Shown piece after piece: positions 35,362 through 45,362 of a stretch of 64,000 nt of DNA. Both the position numbers and the translations under genes were made by a program. The notes beneath the pieces were generated by a model. It was not told the origin of the DNA. It did not search any database and saw nothing but the letters and a program-made list of their open reading frames with translations. Source of the DNA: Agelas oroides (Eukaryota > Porifera > Demospongiae > Agelasida > Agelasidae); NCBI GenBank assembly GCA_949130485.1, contig OX422197.1, positions 5,052,693 to 5,116,692 on the forward strand. Direction: 5' to 3'. Numbering within the stretch: the stretch's first letter is position 1; each line of letters starts with the position of its first letter.

Positions 35362-37002
35362 TTATTCCAGGGCAGTAGCTATATACTTATCTCTGAGTTT
35401 TCTTGCAAGCTGTTCCTCTCCCAGCAACTTCACAACATCAATGATAGCAAACCAAGTGGGTGGAGGGTTGAATTATTTAGCCACAACTCCAGCATCCTGA
35501 TGACGCTTTTGTGAGGGTCATGCTGGTGCTCTGCATCAATGGCATTCAGGTTGGGCATGGTGAGGCCAAGGCGAATGCCAATGTGCTCCCACCTTTCTGC
35601 CACTATGTGGTAGAGGGCATCCATCAGATCCTTCATTGTGGGAACTATATATGTGTAGACATGGGTAGAAGATGGATGAATTTGACTGTTTGAGGATGAA
35701 CTTGCATGAGGATGATCTAGTATTGGCAAAATCCAGCAGATTACATGCAGCACTCACCCTGGTTATAATCCATGGATCCACTACTGCATGTTGACTGATG
35801 TGTCATCACTTCTACAGAGAGTATACAAACATACTCCTATAGCACATGTAATTTATTTAAGTCTAAATTACACCCCAAGATGCATCCCGGGATCTGAGAG
35901 TGATATCCATTCACAAACTAGATCAAGCCCCTTTGCCTCTAGATCAATTATTGCCACCAGATGAATTCTCATGATGTCAACTTATCATATTAGGTCATAG
36001 CAGAAAACATCCCGTCTCTCATCCTAAATATGGTTTAAAATCAGCATTGGCAGGTGCAGAAATAACAAAACACAACTGTAAAAACAATGCAAAGTGTAGC
36101 TAGTATGATTTCCAAAGGCTTATAAGACAGTATTGAGTTCTGAGAGGTAGAACTTCAGGAAGTGTGTGTGAGCATGCAGTATAGATGAGAAAAGGGACCT
36201 TGCTACGGCCTTTTGTAAATTCTAAAATATTCATTACATAGACCCAACAAAATATCAGTCATGCACCGCTCTTAGCCTTGTTCCCAGTCCCCGCCCAGCT
36301 TTCCATCATTTGCAAGTGCAAGCAACGGAAAGCTGGGCGGGGCCTGGGAACGAGGCTGCACTGCTGTCACTTGCACAAATCGTTGTGATATGTGGCTATA
36401 TTATAAATGTGGCCTCCTTGCCAGCTGTTGTCACACAATACGTATGTTAACAAGCAAACAACAATAAACACTTCTTCATGTAAACTACCTTCACAATGTT
36501 CTGGGTTCAGAGTGAGGTGAATGAAGTTGTATGGTGCTTTAGCTCCAATAATATTCACTTTTTGTCTCAGTCGCACTGGTTCCTGGTCCTCCCACTGGAT
36601 GGATGCTACCATAGGAGCTGTGGGTAGTAAACACTCCTCCATCCACGTGTCTGAACCTGTAGGCAAGGTCCCTCTGGGAGCATTTGGCAGAGACAAAGCT
36701 GAGATTAGACGATGCTCTCTCATCTTCTCTGAGTGCACAATGTTGGATTTCCAGTGTCAGAGATTTTGTGAACTTGCAGGGTGCCAAGATCCAAAAGACA
36801 GGGCTGAGGAGGTCTGGATCCTCAGGAAGCTGAAACTCCCCAAAGCTTAAGAGACTTGCTTTGATGTTGATCTTGCACTCTTTCATGCCACAGGTGGAGA
36901 ACTGCTCTTGGGGATATGAAATCTCACTCCAATCAAATGAGCCTCCTTGGTCCGGAACTCTGAACTCTACTTCTCCAATCACCTCCACTCCAGGAATGGA
37001 GC
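35362..37002 (-). pseudogene. ZU5 and Death domain locus with frame breaks
   Basis: The exon at 37002-36489 starts after a TTCTCCAG acceptor and reads SIPGVEVIGEVEFRVPDQ, SPVFWILAP, LEIQHCALREDE, YRFRHVDGGVFTTHSSYGSI: a ZU5 domain as in UNC5, ankyrin and PIDD proteins. After YGSI this frame meets a stop (about 36537), while the next frame reads on (KAPYNFIHLTLNPEH) to a GTAGTT donor. The exon at about 35765-35362 encodes a Death domain (MKDLMDALYHIVAERW, IGIRLGLTMPNLNAI, MLELWL, then WFAIIDVVKLLGEEQLARKL to a stop). A 1-bp loss near 35450 puts the last part in another frame. No UPA domain is visible between them. This may be a decaying gene, a misassembly, or two exons of a gene with extra introns. 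The family links membrane or scaffold signals to death-fold complexes. Confidence 0.6.
36273..36357. mobile_element. Small foldback MITE (TAGCC family)
   Basis: TAGCCTTGTTCCCAGTCCCC at the left end and CTGGGAACGAGGCT at the right pair as inverted repeats over almost the whole 85 bp. Flanks GCACCGCTC and GCACTGCTG look like a diverged 9-bp duplication. Confidence 0.7.
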
Positions 37003-37059
37003 CTGGAGAATGAGTAAAAGTGTACATACAGTCATCATATTACAAGAGTGCCTGAGAAG

Positions 37060-38055
37060 CCTATATCACTGTAAAAAAATTTGGGTTACTTCAACCATAT
37101 TTTGGTCGTCTCAGTTGCATGCCTGTTGTGTCTGTGATACATTACAAACTTCAAGCAAGGCTACCAATCTCATTCTGAATCAGAGTGTAGTTGAGAAGCT
37201 TCTCCCTTTGTTAAATTAGTATCTCCTTTCAGAAGGCTTATAGCATTCCTGGTGAGGTTGGTGTTTCTTTGATCCTACACTGACATCTGTCCCTGGAGGA
37301 GTACTGGTTGCATGGCTGTGGTAGAAATGCCAGGAGTGTAACCAAATAGCTATAGGCTTTCTGTAAGAAGATCCTAACTGAGGGAGAAGCTTCTCAATTA
37401 CACTTAAGCTTTGATTCAAATAGGAAGCATCCCTTTGAAGTTTGCAGTGGCGTAGGAACCGTAGCGGCCGTAGCGGCTTTGGCCGCTACACTTTTTAGGC
37501 CGTAAATTAATATTCATAACGTAGCCTCGTTCTCTGGGAGCGAGGCTATAAGGTCAAGCAGCCTCTTCGTTGCATCAGTGTCATATGCAGTTACATGCGT
37601 ACATTTCCGATTATAAGGTGATCGAAATCTTGGCAGTGAGATGGCTCGGCACGAAGTTAATGCAGATTTTTCAAAGGCTATAAGCGACGAAGCTAGCCTG
37701 GTGGTGGTCTGCTTGGAACGACGACCAAGTCAATAATCTGTTTTCCACATAAATTGAATATTGTACTGGAGGGTTGGTAAGGTCTGTGAACGAAGCTAGA
37801 ATATTATACACCGTTGGAAAAAAGGACTTTATTTTGCAGTCTAAAGGTGCACACTTTGAAAAATTTCGCCGCCGCGCTACGCGCAGCGAAATTACTTTGC
37901 GTTTTCTAGCGGCGCTTCGCGCGGCTCAGCATGGCCTCTACACTTCAAATTTGCTTCCTACGCCTATGGTTTGTAATGTGTCACGCACAACAGGCATGCA
38001 ACTGAGATGACCAAAATATGGTTGAAGTAACCCAAATGTTTTTACAGTGATATAG
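37060..38055. repeat. Large interrupted inverted repeat
   Basis: 37063-37215 and the complement of 37378-38055 share long blocks: ACAACAGGCATGCAACTGAG, CCAAAATATGGTTGAAGTAA and GAGAAGCTTCTC. The right arm is broken by the 524-bp element at 37445-37968. Removing that element restores the match. Confidence 0.75.
37445..37968. mobile_element. 524-bp TIR element (CAGTGGCGTAGGAA / CATAGGCGTAGGAA)
   Basis: Left end CAGTGGCGTAGGAACC; right end read inward CATAGGCGTAGGAAGC. Flanking GTTTG repeats (37440-37444, 37969-37973) are the target duplication, supported by the uninterrupted sister arm near 37140. Inside are GCGGC-rich blocks and a 27-bp palindrome TAGCCTCG...CGAGGCTA at about 37524. No transposase frame is visible. 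Confidence 0.8.
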
Positions 38056-38675
38056 TTTGCCAATGTTTTGATTAGCTGCTCATTGATGCTTGCGTTCCCA
38101 CATCTTGTAGAAAACAAGTGGAGTGGCCTAACAATGTATATTCTGCATGGATGAGTGTGTCCCCAAACTCTCTTTGCCAGCTTATACATGGATGCACATG
38201 CTCACGATGCATGCTCCCCACTCTCCTGAACAGACTGCTTACTGTACAGTGGCACTCCTGCTGACAGGTTAGCATTTTGTGCGAATGACCACTGCTACCT
38301 TTTAGTTTTATCATATGTTGCTGTTCCTTTGCATTGTTGCAACTTATACAAAAATTCTACAAACCATACAAAAAACAGCTTTGACAAGTGTCTTCCTCTA
38401 GCGTTTCTATTGCTAAATTGTATGAAACAATTTCATTTTAACATGTAATACTTGTGCTTATGTTGATGAGTGAACAGATCATTGACAATCAGCAATCCAA
38501 GTACATGTTGCAAATTCCTCTGGGCAATGAAGTGTGCTTGCTATTTGACCTTGTTACTAATTGTCACTCACTGGCAACTATGCGAAACAATACTAAAGAG
38601 CAGCTATGCTAAGCCATATACAAACACTGCTGTGGAAACGATTAATAACAACTACAACAACACAAAAAATGGTGT
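38056..38675. other. Spacer with family 3' flank
   Basis: Text near 38090-38350 recurs at 41950-42260 and partly at 32090-32340, as part of the duplicated GIY-YIG-like gene unit. No gene seen. Confidence 0.45.
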
Positions 38676-38689
38676 TTATTTTTTCTTGT

Positions 38690-39830
38690 TAAGAGGACAT
38701 TCATGGTGGTTAGTCCTCTGATGTGTAGTAGAGCCACACTTACATGGCTTAATGCCAGTGTCCCTGCTAGGAGCAGCTGGATACACAATCTGGGAGGTAG
38801 TGCTGGGTGTACCATGACACACTGTTGTGTTAAGAGGGCAGTCACGGTGGTTAGTCCTCTGATGGGTAGTGGAGCCACACTGGCAAGTAGGTCTCCTCAG
38901 TGGACACTCGTGGTGGGCGGTTGTGCGGTGGGTAGTAGAGCCACACTTACATGGATTAATGCCAGTGTCCCTGCTAGGAGAAACAGGAAACACTGTCTGG
39001 GAGATAGTGTTAAAAGGACCAGGATACACTGTTGTGTTAAGAGGGCAGTCACGGTGGTTAGTCTTCTGATGGGTAGTGGAGCCACACTGGCAAGTAGGTT
39101 TCCTCAATGGGCACTCGTGGTGGGCGGTTGTGCGGTGGGTAGTAGAGCCACACTTACATGGATTAATGCCAGTGTCCCTGCTAGGAGAAGCAGGAAACAC
39201 TGTCTGGGAGGTAGTGTTAAAAGGGCCAGGATAAACTGTCGTGTTAAGAGGGCAGTCACGGTGGTTAGTCCTCTGATGAGAGGTGGAGCCACACTGGCAA
39301 GTAGGTCTCCTCAGTGGGCACTCGTGGTGGGAGGTTGTGCGGTGGGTAGTGGAGCCACACTTACATGGCTTAATGTCAGTATCCCTGCTAGGAACAGCAG
39401 GATAAACCACCTGGGAGGTAGTGTTAAAAGGGCCAGGGTAAACTGTCGTGTTAAGAGGGCAGTCACGGTGGTTAGTCCTCTGATGAGAGGTGGAGCCACA
39501 CTGGCAAGTAGGTCTCCTCAGTGGGCACTCGTGGTGGGAGGTTGTGCGGTGGGTAGTGGAGCCACACTTACATGGCTTAATGTCAGTATCCCTGCTAGGA
39601 ACAGCAGGATAAACCACCTGGGAGGTAGTGTTAAAAGGACCAGGATAAACTGTTGTGTTAAGAGGGCAGTCACGGTGGTTAGTCCTCTGATGGGTAGTGG
39701 AGCCACACTGGCAAGTGGGTCTCCTCAGTGGACACTCATGGTGGGCGGTTGTGCGGTGGGTAGTAGAGCCACACTTACATGGATTAATGCCAGTGTCCCT
39801 GCTAGGAGCAGCAGGATAAACCACCTGGGA
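38690..39830 (-). repeat. 207-bp coding tandem repeat (zinc-knuckle pairs)
   Basis: About five units of 207 bp, each encoding two CxCGSTTH knuckles and a TTVYPGPFNTTSQ linker. Units differ by few bases, indicating recent expansion. Confidence 0.85.
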
Positions 39831-40110
39831 GGTAGTGCTAGGGGTACCATGATACACTGCCTGGAAGGTAGTGCTAGGAGTACCATGATATGCCGCCTGG
39901 GAGGTAGTGCTAGGGGTACCATGATACGCCTCCTGGGAGGTAGTGCTAGGGGTACCATGATATGCCGCCTGGGAGGTAGTGCTAGGGGTACCATGATATG
40001 CCGCCTGGGAGGTAGTGCTAGGGGTACCATGATATGCTGCCTGGGAGGTAGTGCTAGGGGTGGCTGGATATGCCGCTTGGGAGGTAGTGCTAGGGGTACC
40101 ATGATACGCC
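39830..40110 (-). repeat. 36-bp coding minisatellite
   Basis: About seven to eight 36-bp units encoding AYHGTPSTTSQA in the linker of copy C. Confidence 0.85.
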
Positions 40111-40771
40111 GAGTTTGGAGAGGCGGGGTTTTCTTGCTGATAATATAGGGAGCGACGTGCACTGATCATCCTGTGTGTACTTGTACTATTGAGGAGTGGG
40201 GTTTCACTTCTTGATGGAACCTGGTCCGCAGCAGCTGGGCCTTGAGCATCCTCAAATTTCATTGCCAGATAGAGGACGTAAGCCACTGCACCACTTCTTT
40301 CAAGGTTTCCTGGCACTGTTGTCTCATTTTCCAGCCGTTCATCATCTTCTATGAACATAAAGTGCGTGATAAGAGCCTGCTCTAGAGCAAGGGTGTATTG
40401 CTGCTTCCACTGAGCCGGTCATCGTGACTTGAGGGGTGGAAGAGTATCCTTTGTGACAACAGTGAGCACAGCCATGGCTTGGTATCCATGTTGTTTTCGT
40501 GCATCCCACCGCTGACGAATCAACTCGGTTTTCCATGTGTATCGATTGTGGGAGTCAAAGTGTCGCCCACTCCAGGTATGCATGGTACTCTTTCCAATGT
40601 AGAACTTCTCACACTTTCTACCGTGGTGCTTCTCATTGGCTGTTATGATTGACTTGGTGTGATCAACAAGCTTGGACAGTGATTCATTGTAATCATTTGG
40701 TAGGTCAATGAGTGAGAAGCTGCACTGGTCAGGGGCACTACCAAGGTGCTGGTATCATCTCTTTTTGCCAT

Positions 40772-43096
40772 TTGAGAGATGGTTGTAATGAAGCACTCAG
40801 CTGTCGTGTGACTAGCACTGTAAGGAGAAACAAGATGTGTATATTACAAGTAACAAAAGCTGGGATGAAGGCCTGGTGCCATGAGGCTAGTCCTTATCAA
40901 TGTATTGTTTTTAGGCATAAGGCTTCATGCCACTTTCATGAATACGGCTTCGACCTACGCATACTAGATATGTAGATAAGTCAACAAATTTTAGCCATGG
41001 AATGTTATAAACCTTTAAATCTAAGATTTATGTAGCTAGCTATCTCTATTATCTTTGTCCTGGTGAAAGAATATAGCTACTCACCTTTGATCACTAGAAC
41101 CACAGGCTATAATATAAACAAGACTCAATATTTATCATGTGATTAGAGCTGCCGGAAGTAAACTCTACACATGATATTATTCAAAGCTGTATGAATAATA
41201 GTAACTTTGGCAGAAAATTGTATGTGAACCATAGCAGGTACATGTACATACACATCAGTTTGGCCTGACATCAGCCTGTTATCCACTGACTGGCCAATAT
41301 GTTGAACTTGTATGACATGATCTACAAGCACAAGGAGATATTGTCTGAGTGGTGATCATAGTAGCTATAGTATTTTGAACCTATTCTGAGCAACAAAGTG
41401 ATCTATGGTCGTCTTGTTCTCACCCACCTCACTAAGGTTTATTGCTGATTGACTGGGAAGAGAGAGAGAGAGAGAGAGCAAGCTGCTGTCAACATCACTG
41501 ACTGACTGACCCATATCTGACCAGATCTATATAAAATGTTATTTCTCAATTGGGCTGTGAAAGAAGGGGGGGTCTACGGTAGTAATTGAACTCCTGAACA
41601 ATGAGTCAATGTTATGTATCTACTTAGGAAGATCTTAAAAACCCGGAAATGCAGAGCATGATGAAGCAGAGCAGTTCAAATCACAAGAAACTGAAGGATT
41701 CAACTTCTCAAAGCAGGGTGATCACCAATAGTTTACGTCAAGTGTTCCATTTCAGTGCATTTCAGTGCAGGCTGAATTGAAGATGTTATTCCTTTATATA
41801 AGCTGTGGTGACCCTTATACCCTTACCATGAAGACTTTACTGCTGTTTACTTGGGGAGAGTAGTGTGTTGCTCATAAAATTGTTAATGCTTCAAACCTGC
41901 TGTGTTTGGAAGTGAAGTACTTGTGGTTCTTTAGTAATGTAATGATGATGCTTGCCTGCCCACATCCTAACTGGACTTGTAGAAAACAGCAAGTGAAGTG
42001 GCCTAACAATGTATACTCTGCATGGTTGAGTGTGTCCCCAGACTCTCTTTGCCAGCTTATACATGCCTGCACATGCCATGATGCTAGCCTTGTTCCCAGG
42101 CTCTTGTGTGTGGGCCAAGGCTAGCCATGATGCATGCTCCCCACTCTCCTGAACTGACTGCTGTGCTGTGGCACTCCTGGTTAGCCTTTTGTGTGAATGA
42201 CCACTGCCACCTTCTTTTCAGCTTATTAGACGTTGCTGTTTCTTCAACTTATACACAACATAATAATTTCTACAAACTCATGCATCTTTGTTCTACAAAC
42301 CATACAAAAACCAACTTTGACAAGTGTCTTCCTCTAGCATTTCTATCACTAATTTGTAAAGAAATAAAAGATATTAAAATGTAAAAAGATGTAGGGATGG
42401 GATGCCAAAAAGTATGCAAACAAGGTAGGGATGGTAGTATAAAAGCAATGGACAACATAAACAATGCTGCATCCCTACATCTTTTTCACACTACAGTTAT
42501 AAGTGTATTGGAAGTCTCCCTAAGGTACCACAACCTTACTGGCAGTTCTTGAAGGGCATGGCTGTAGCCTTGTTCTCAGGCCACTTTCCTCCTCCCACAT
42601 GGCCTGGGGTCTGGACTCCAGACCCTTCTGAAAGGGCAAGAAGGGTCTGGGGTCCAGACTGCGGTGTAGTCTAGTGTGCCTTGTCGGAAGCTATGCATGT
42701 AACGACCAGGTAGCTTTTGTTGCTGACATGCTACTTGTAGTAACAGTGGAACCCTTATTGGCATTTAAGTGTTGCACGTTGGCACCATCCCTACGTAGAG
42801 AGTCTACCGACTCTCTGGTGAAACAATTTTTTTTAAAATCTCATTTTTAACGTGTAATACTTGTGCTTATGTTGATGAGTGGACAGATCATTGACAATCA
42901 GCAATCCAAGTAGCTACATGTTGCAAAATTCCTCTGGGCAATGAAGTGTGCTTGCTATTTGACCTTAATTGTTACTAATTATCACTCACTGGCAACTATG
43001 TGAACAATACAAAATTTTGCAAGAGCAGCTAAGCTATGCTAAGTAACACTGCTGTGGAAATGATTAACAACAACAACAACAACAAAAAGATGGAGT
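40772..43096. other. Spacer between copies C and D
   Basis: Contains copy C's 5' exon region (to about 41160), an (AG)n run at about 41460-41480, a 39-bp TAGCC foldback (42085-42123), and a second TAGCC-type foldback near 42567-42680 (GGTCTGG pairs). No conserved gene. Confidence 0.45.
42085..42123. mobile_element. 39-bp minimal TAGCC-family foldback
   Basis: TAGCCTTGTTCCCAGG at the left end, ending GGCTA; flanked by GCCATGATGC on both sides (42075-42084, 42124-42133). A near-minimal internal-deletion derivative. Confidence 0.7.
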
Positions 43097-44551
43097 TTAA
43101 TTTTTCTTGTTAAGAGGGCAGTCACGGTGGCTGGTCTTCTGATGGGTAGTGGAGCCACACTGGCAAGTAGGTCTCCTCAGTGGGCACTCATGGTGGGCGG
43201 CTGTGCGGTGGGTAGTGGAGCCACACTTACATGGCTTAATGTCAGTGTCCCTGCTAGGAGCAGCAGGATACACAATCTGTGAGGTAGTGCTGGGTGTACC
43301 ATGATGCACTGTTGTGTTAAGAGGGCAGTCATGGTGGTTGATCTTCTGATGGGTAGTGGAGCCACACTGGCAAGTAGGTCTCCTCAGTGGGCACTCATGG
43401 TGGGCGGTTGTGTGGTGGGTAGTGGAGCCACACTTACATGGCTTGCCAGTGTCCCTGCTAGGAGCAGCAGGATTCATTGTCTGGAAGGTGCTGCTAGAAG
43501 CATCAGGATACATTGTCTGGAAAGTACCGCTAGAAGCACCAGGATACATTGTTTGGAAGGTACTGCTAGAAGCACCAGGATACATTGTCTGGAAGGTACC
43601 GCTAGAAGCATCAGGATACATTGTTTGGAAGGTACTGCTAGAAGCACCAGGATACATTGTATAGAAGGTACCGCTAGAAGCATCAGGATACACCGCCTGA
43701 GAGGTAGTGTTGGAAGCACCAGGAAACACTGTCTGGGAGGTACTGCTAGAAGCATCAGGATACATTGTTTGGAAGGTGCCGCTAGAAGCATCAGGATACA
43801 TTGTTTGGAAGGTACCGCTAGAAGAAGCATCAGGATACACCGCCTGAGAGGTAGTGTTGGAAGCACCAGGAAACACTGTCTGGGAGGTACTGCTAGGGGT
43901 GCTAGGATGCACCAAGTGTGGAGAGCTGGGACGTGCACTGACCATCCTGTGTGTACTTGTACTATTGAGGAGTGGGGTTTCACTTCTTGATGGAACCTGG
44001 TCCACAGCAGCAGCTGGGTCTTGAGCATCCTCAAATTTCATTGCCAGATAGAGGACATAAGCCACTGCACCACTTCTTTCAAGGTTTCCTGGCACTGTTG
44101 TCTCATTTTCCAGCCGTTCATCATCTTCTATGAACATAAAGTGCGTGATAAGAGCCTGCTCTAGAGCAAGGGTGTATTGCTGCTTCCACTGAGCCGGTCG
44201 TCGTGACTTGAGAGGTGGAAGAGTACCCTTTGTGATAACAGTGAGCACAGCCATGGCTTGGTATCCATGTTCTTTATGTGAATTCCACTGCTGACGAATC
44301 AACCTGGTGTTCCATGTGGATTGCTTGTGGCAGTCAAAGAGTCTTTCACTCCAGGCATGTATGGTACTTTTTCCAACGTAGAACATCTCACACTTTCTAC
44401 CACGGTGCTTCTCATTGGCTGTTATGATTGACTTGGCGTGATCAACAAGCTTGGATAGTGATTTGTTGTAATCATTTGGTAGGTCAATGAGTGAGAAGCT
44501 GTATTGGTCCAGGGGCACTACCAAGGTGCTGGTATCATCTCTTTTTGCCAT
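43097..44551 (-). CDS. GIY-YIG-like domain protein with zinc-knuckle repeats, copy D (484 aa)
   Basis: Starts at MAKRDDTSTL. The GIY-YIG-like region has YVGKS (58-62), Trp/Arg/His-rich RQQWNSHKEHGYQAMAV (about 87-102) and E131 in ALEQALI. The linker is a run of about fourteen 12-residue units (ASSSTFQTMYPD and relatives), different from the linker repeats of copies B and C. Four CxCGSTTHxxxxHxxCPL knuckles follow in two pairs. A single coding exon; a non-coding 5' exon ending before GTGAGTAT near 44835 is conserved with copy B. Possible DNA or RNA-directed enzyme of mobile-element origin that became a host family (inference). Frame fully open, so likely functional. Confidence 0.75.
   Translation of the reverse strand: MAKRDDTSTLVVPLDQYSFSLIDLPNDYNKSLSKLVDHAKSIITANEKHRGRKCEMFYVGKSTIHAWSERLFDCHKQSTWNTRLIRQQWNSHKEHGYQAMAVLTVITKGTLPPLKSRRPAQWKQQYTLALEQALITHFMFIEDDERLENETTVPGNLERSGAVAYVLYLAMKFEDAQDPAAAVDQVPSRSETPLLNSTSTHRMVSARPSSPHLVHPSTPSSTSQTVFPGASNTTSQAVYPDASSSGTFQTMYPDASSGTFQTMYPDASSSTSQTVFPGASNTTSQAVYPDASSGTFYTMYPGASSSTFQTMYPDASSGTFQTMYPGASSSTFQTMYPGASSGTFQTMYPDASSSTFQTMNPAAPSRDTGKPCKCGSTTHHTTAHHECPLRRPTCQCGSTTHQKINHHDCPLNTTVHHGTPSTTSQIVYPAAPSRDTDIKPCKCGSTTHRTAAHHECPLRRPTCQCGSTTHQKTSHRDCPLNKKN
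43470..43910 (-). repeat. 36-bp coding minisatellite in copy D
   Basis: Units encode TFQTMYPGASSS / TSQAVYPDASSG variants. One unit has a 3-bp insertion, and phase is kept throughout. Confidence 0.85.
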
Positions 44552-45362
44552 TTGAGTATATACTGGTTTTGTAATGAAGCATTCAGCTGTTGTGTGACTG
44601 GTTTTGGTTTGTTTACTTGTATGTGTAATAACAAAAGAAAGAAAACAAAATGAGCAGTGCTTAGTGTACTGCGGGTGCCTGGGGGATGAGGCCAGTGTTT
44701 ATCATTACAAGGCTTCATTCTAGCCTTGTTCCACTCTGGCTTCAACACAAGTGTATGTAGGGTACTTTAAAAAGTTGCTATCTTGGAATTTGTACAAAAC
44801 CATAATCAATAGGTTTTATCTTTGAATGTATACTCACCATTACAACAAACTGCAAACCATCCTTGTGCTAGCGTAAACAAGATGGGTGGTTGTCAGGTGA
44901 TTAGAGCTGGCAAAATAATATTCAAAGCTGTATGAGTGTAATCATAGTAAGATTGGTATGTTAGTGTTGCAGCCCCACCCAATACATTTCAGTTGCATAA
45001 TTATAGTATCAGTGACACTACACAAACCATGTGACAAAAACTGGTGTGGTCTCCCGATAATAGACTTCTAGTTGTACACAACAGAGGAAGTACCCTTATA
45101 AACCAAATTTTGTAAATCTATTGATGCCATGGTGCTTCACACATGGGTGACTAGGCCAGTTCTATAATGCTCTAAATCTTCTGCGTTATCTTAAAACTAC
45201 ACATCGTACCTTTTTCTTCAACTTTAGTCTGTATTGGCACTAAGAAAGTAAGTGTAATATGAGCCATGGTATCAGGTATGTGTAACTACCATTTCTTATA
45301 TACAACAATAAATATACAACTGTACCACAAAACTATATACATGTATATACTGTTCACACTGA
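44552..45362. other. 5' region of copy D and spacer
   Basis: Holds the 5' UTR intron and exon of copy D, then non-coding text up to the 3' end of CENP-P. No other gene seen. Confidence 0.4.

Larger units (their letters stand above)
38676..40771 (-). pseudogene. GIY-YIG-like/zinc-knuckle family, copy C (nonsense and frameshift)
   Basis: The N-terminal ATG equivalent is at 40771. One base is missing just after LDQ (about 40727, GGTCAGGGGC versus GGTCCAGGGGC). A CGA-to-TGA change converts KSRRPAQ to KSR-stop (about 40420). From MFIEDDERL (40358) a 560-codon frame remains open: a linker of 12-residue repeats (AYHGTPSTTSQA) and about eleven CxCGSTTHxxxxHxxCPL knuckles arranged in 69-residue (207-bp) tandem units. 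Upstream, a GTGAGT donor near 41085 marks the conserved non-coding exon. A shorter protein from an internal Met is possible, but it would lack the nuclease-like domain. Confidence 0.75.

Noticed and set aside
38703..40148. 481-codon plus-strand ORF
   Set aside because: Antisense shadow of the zinc-knuckle repeat gene. The minus frame carries the CxCGSTTH motifs and the homologous copies.
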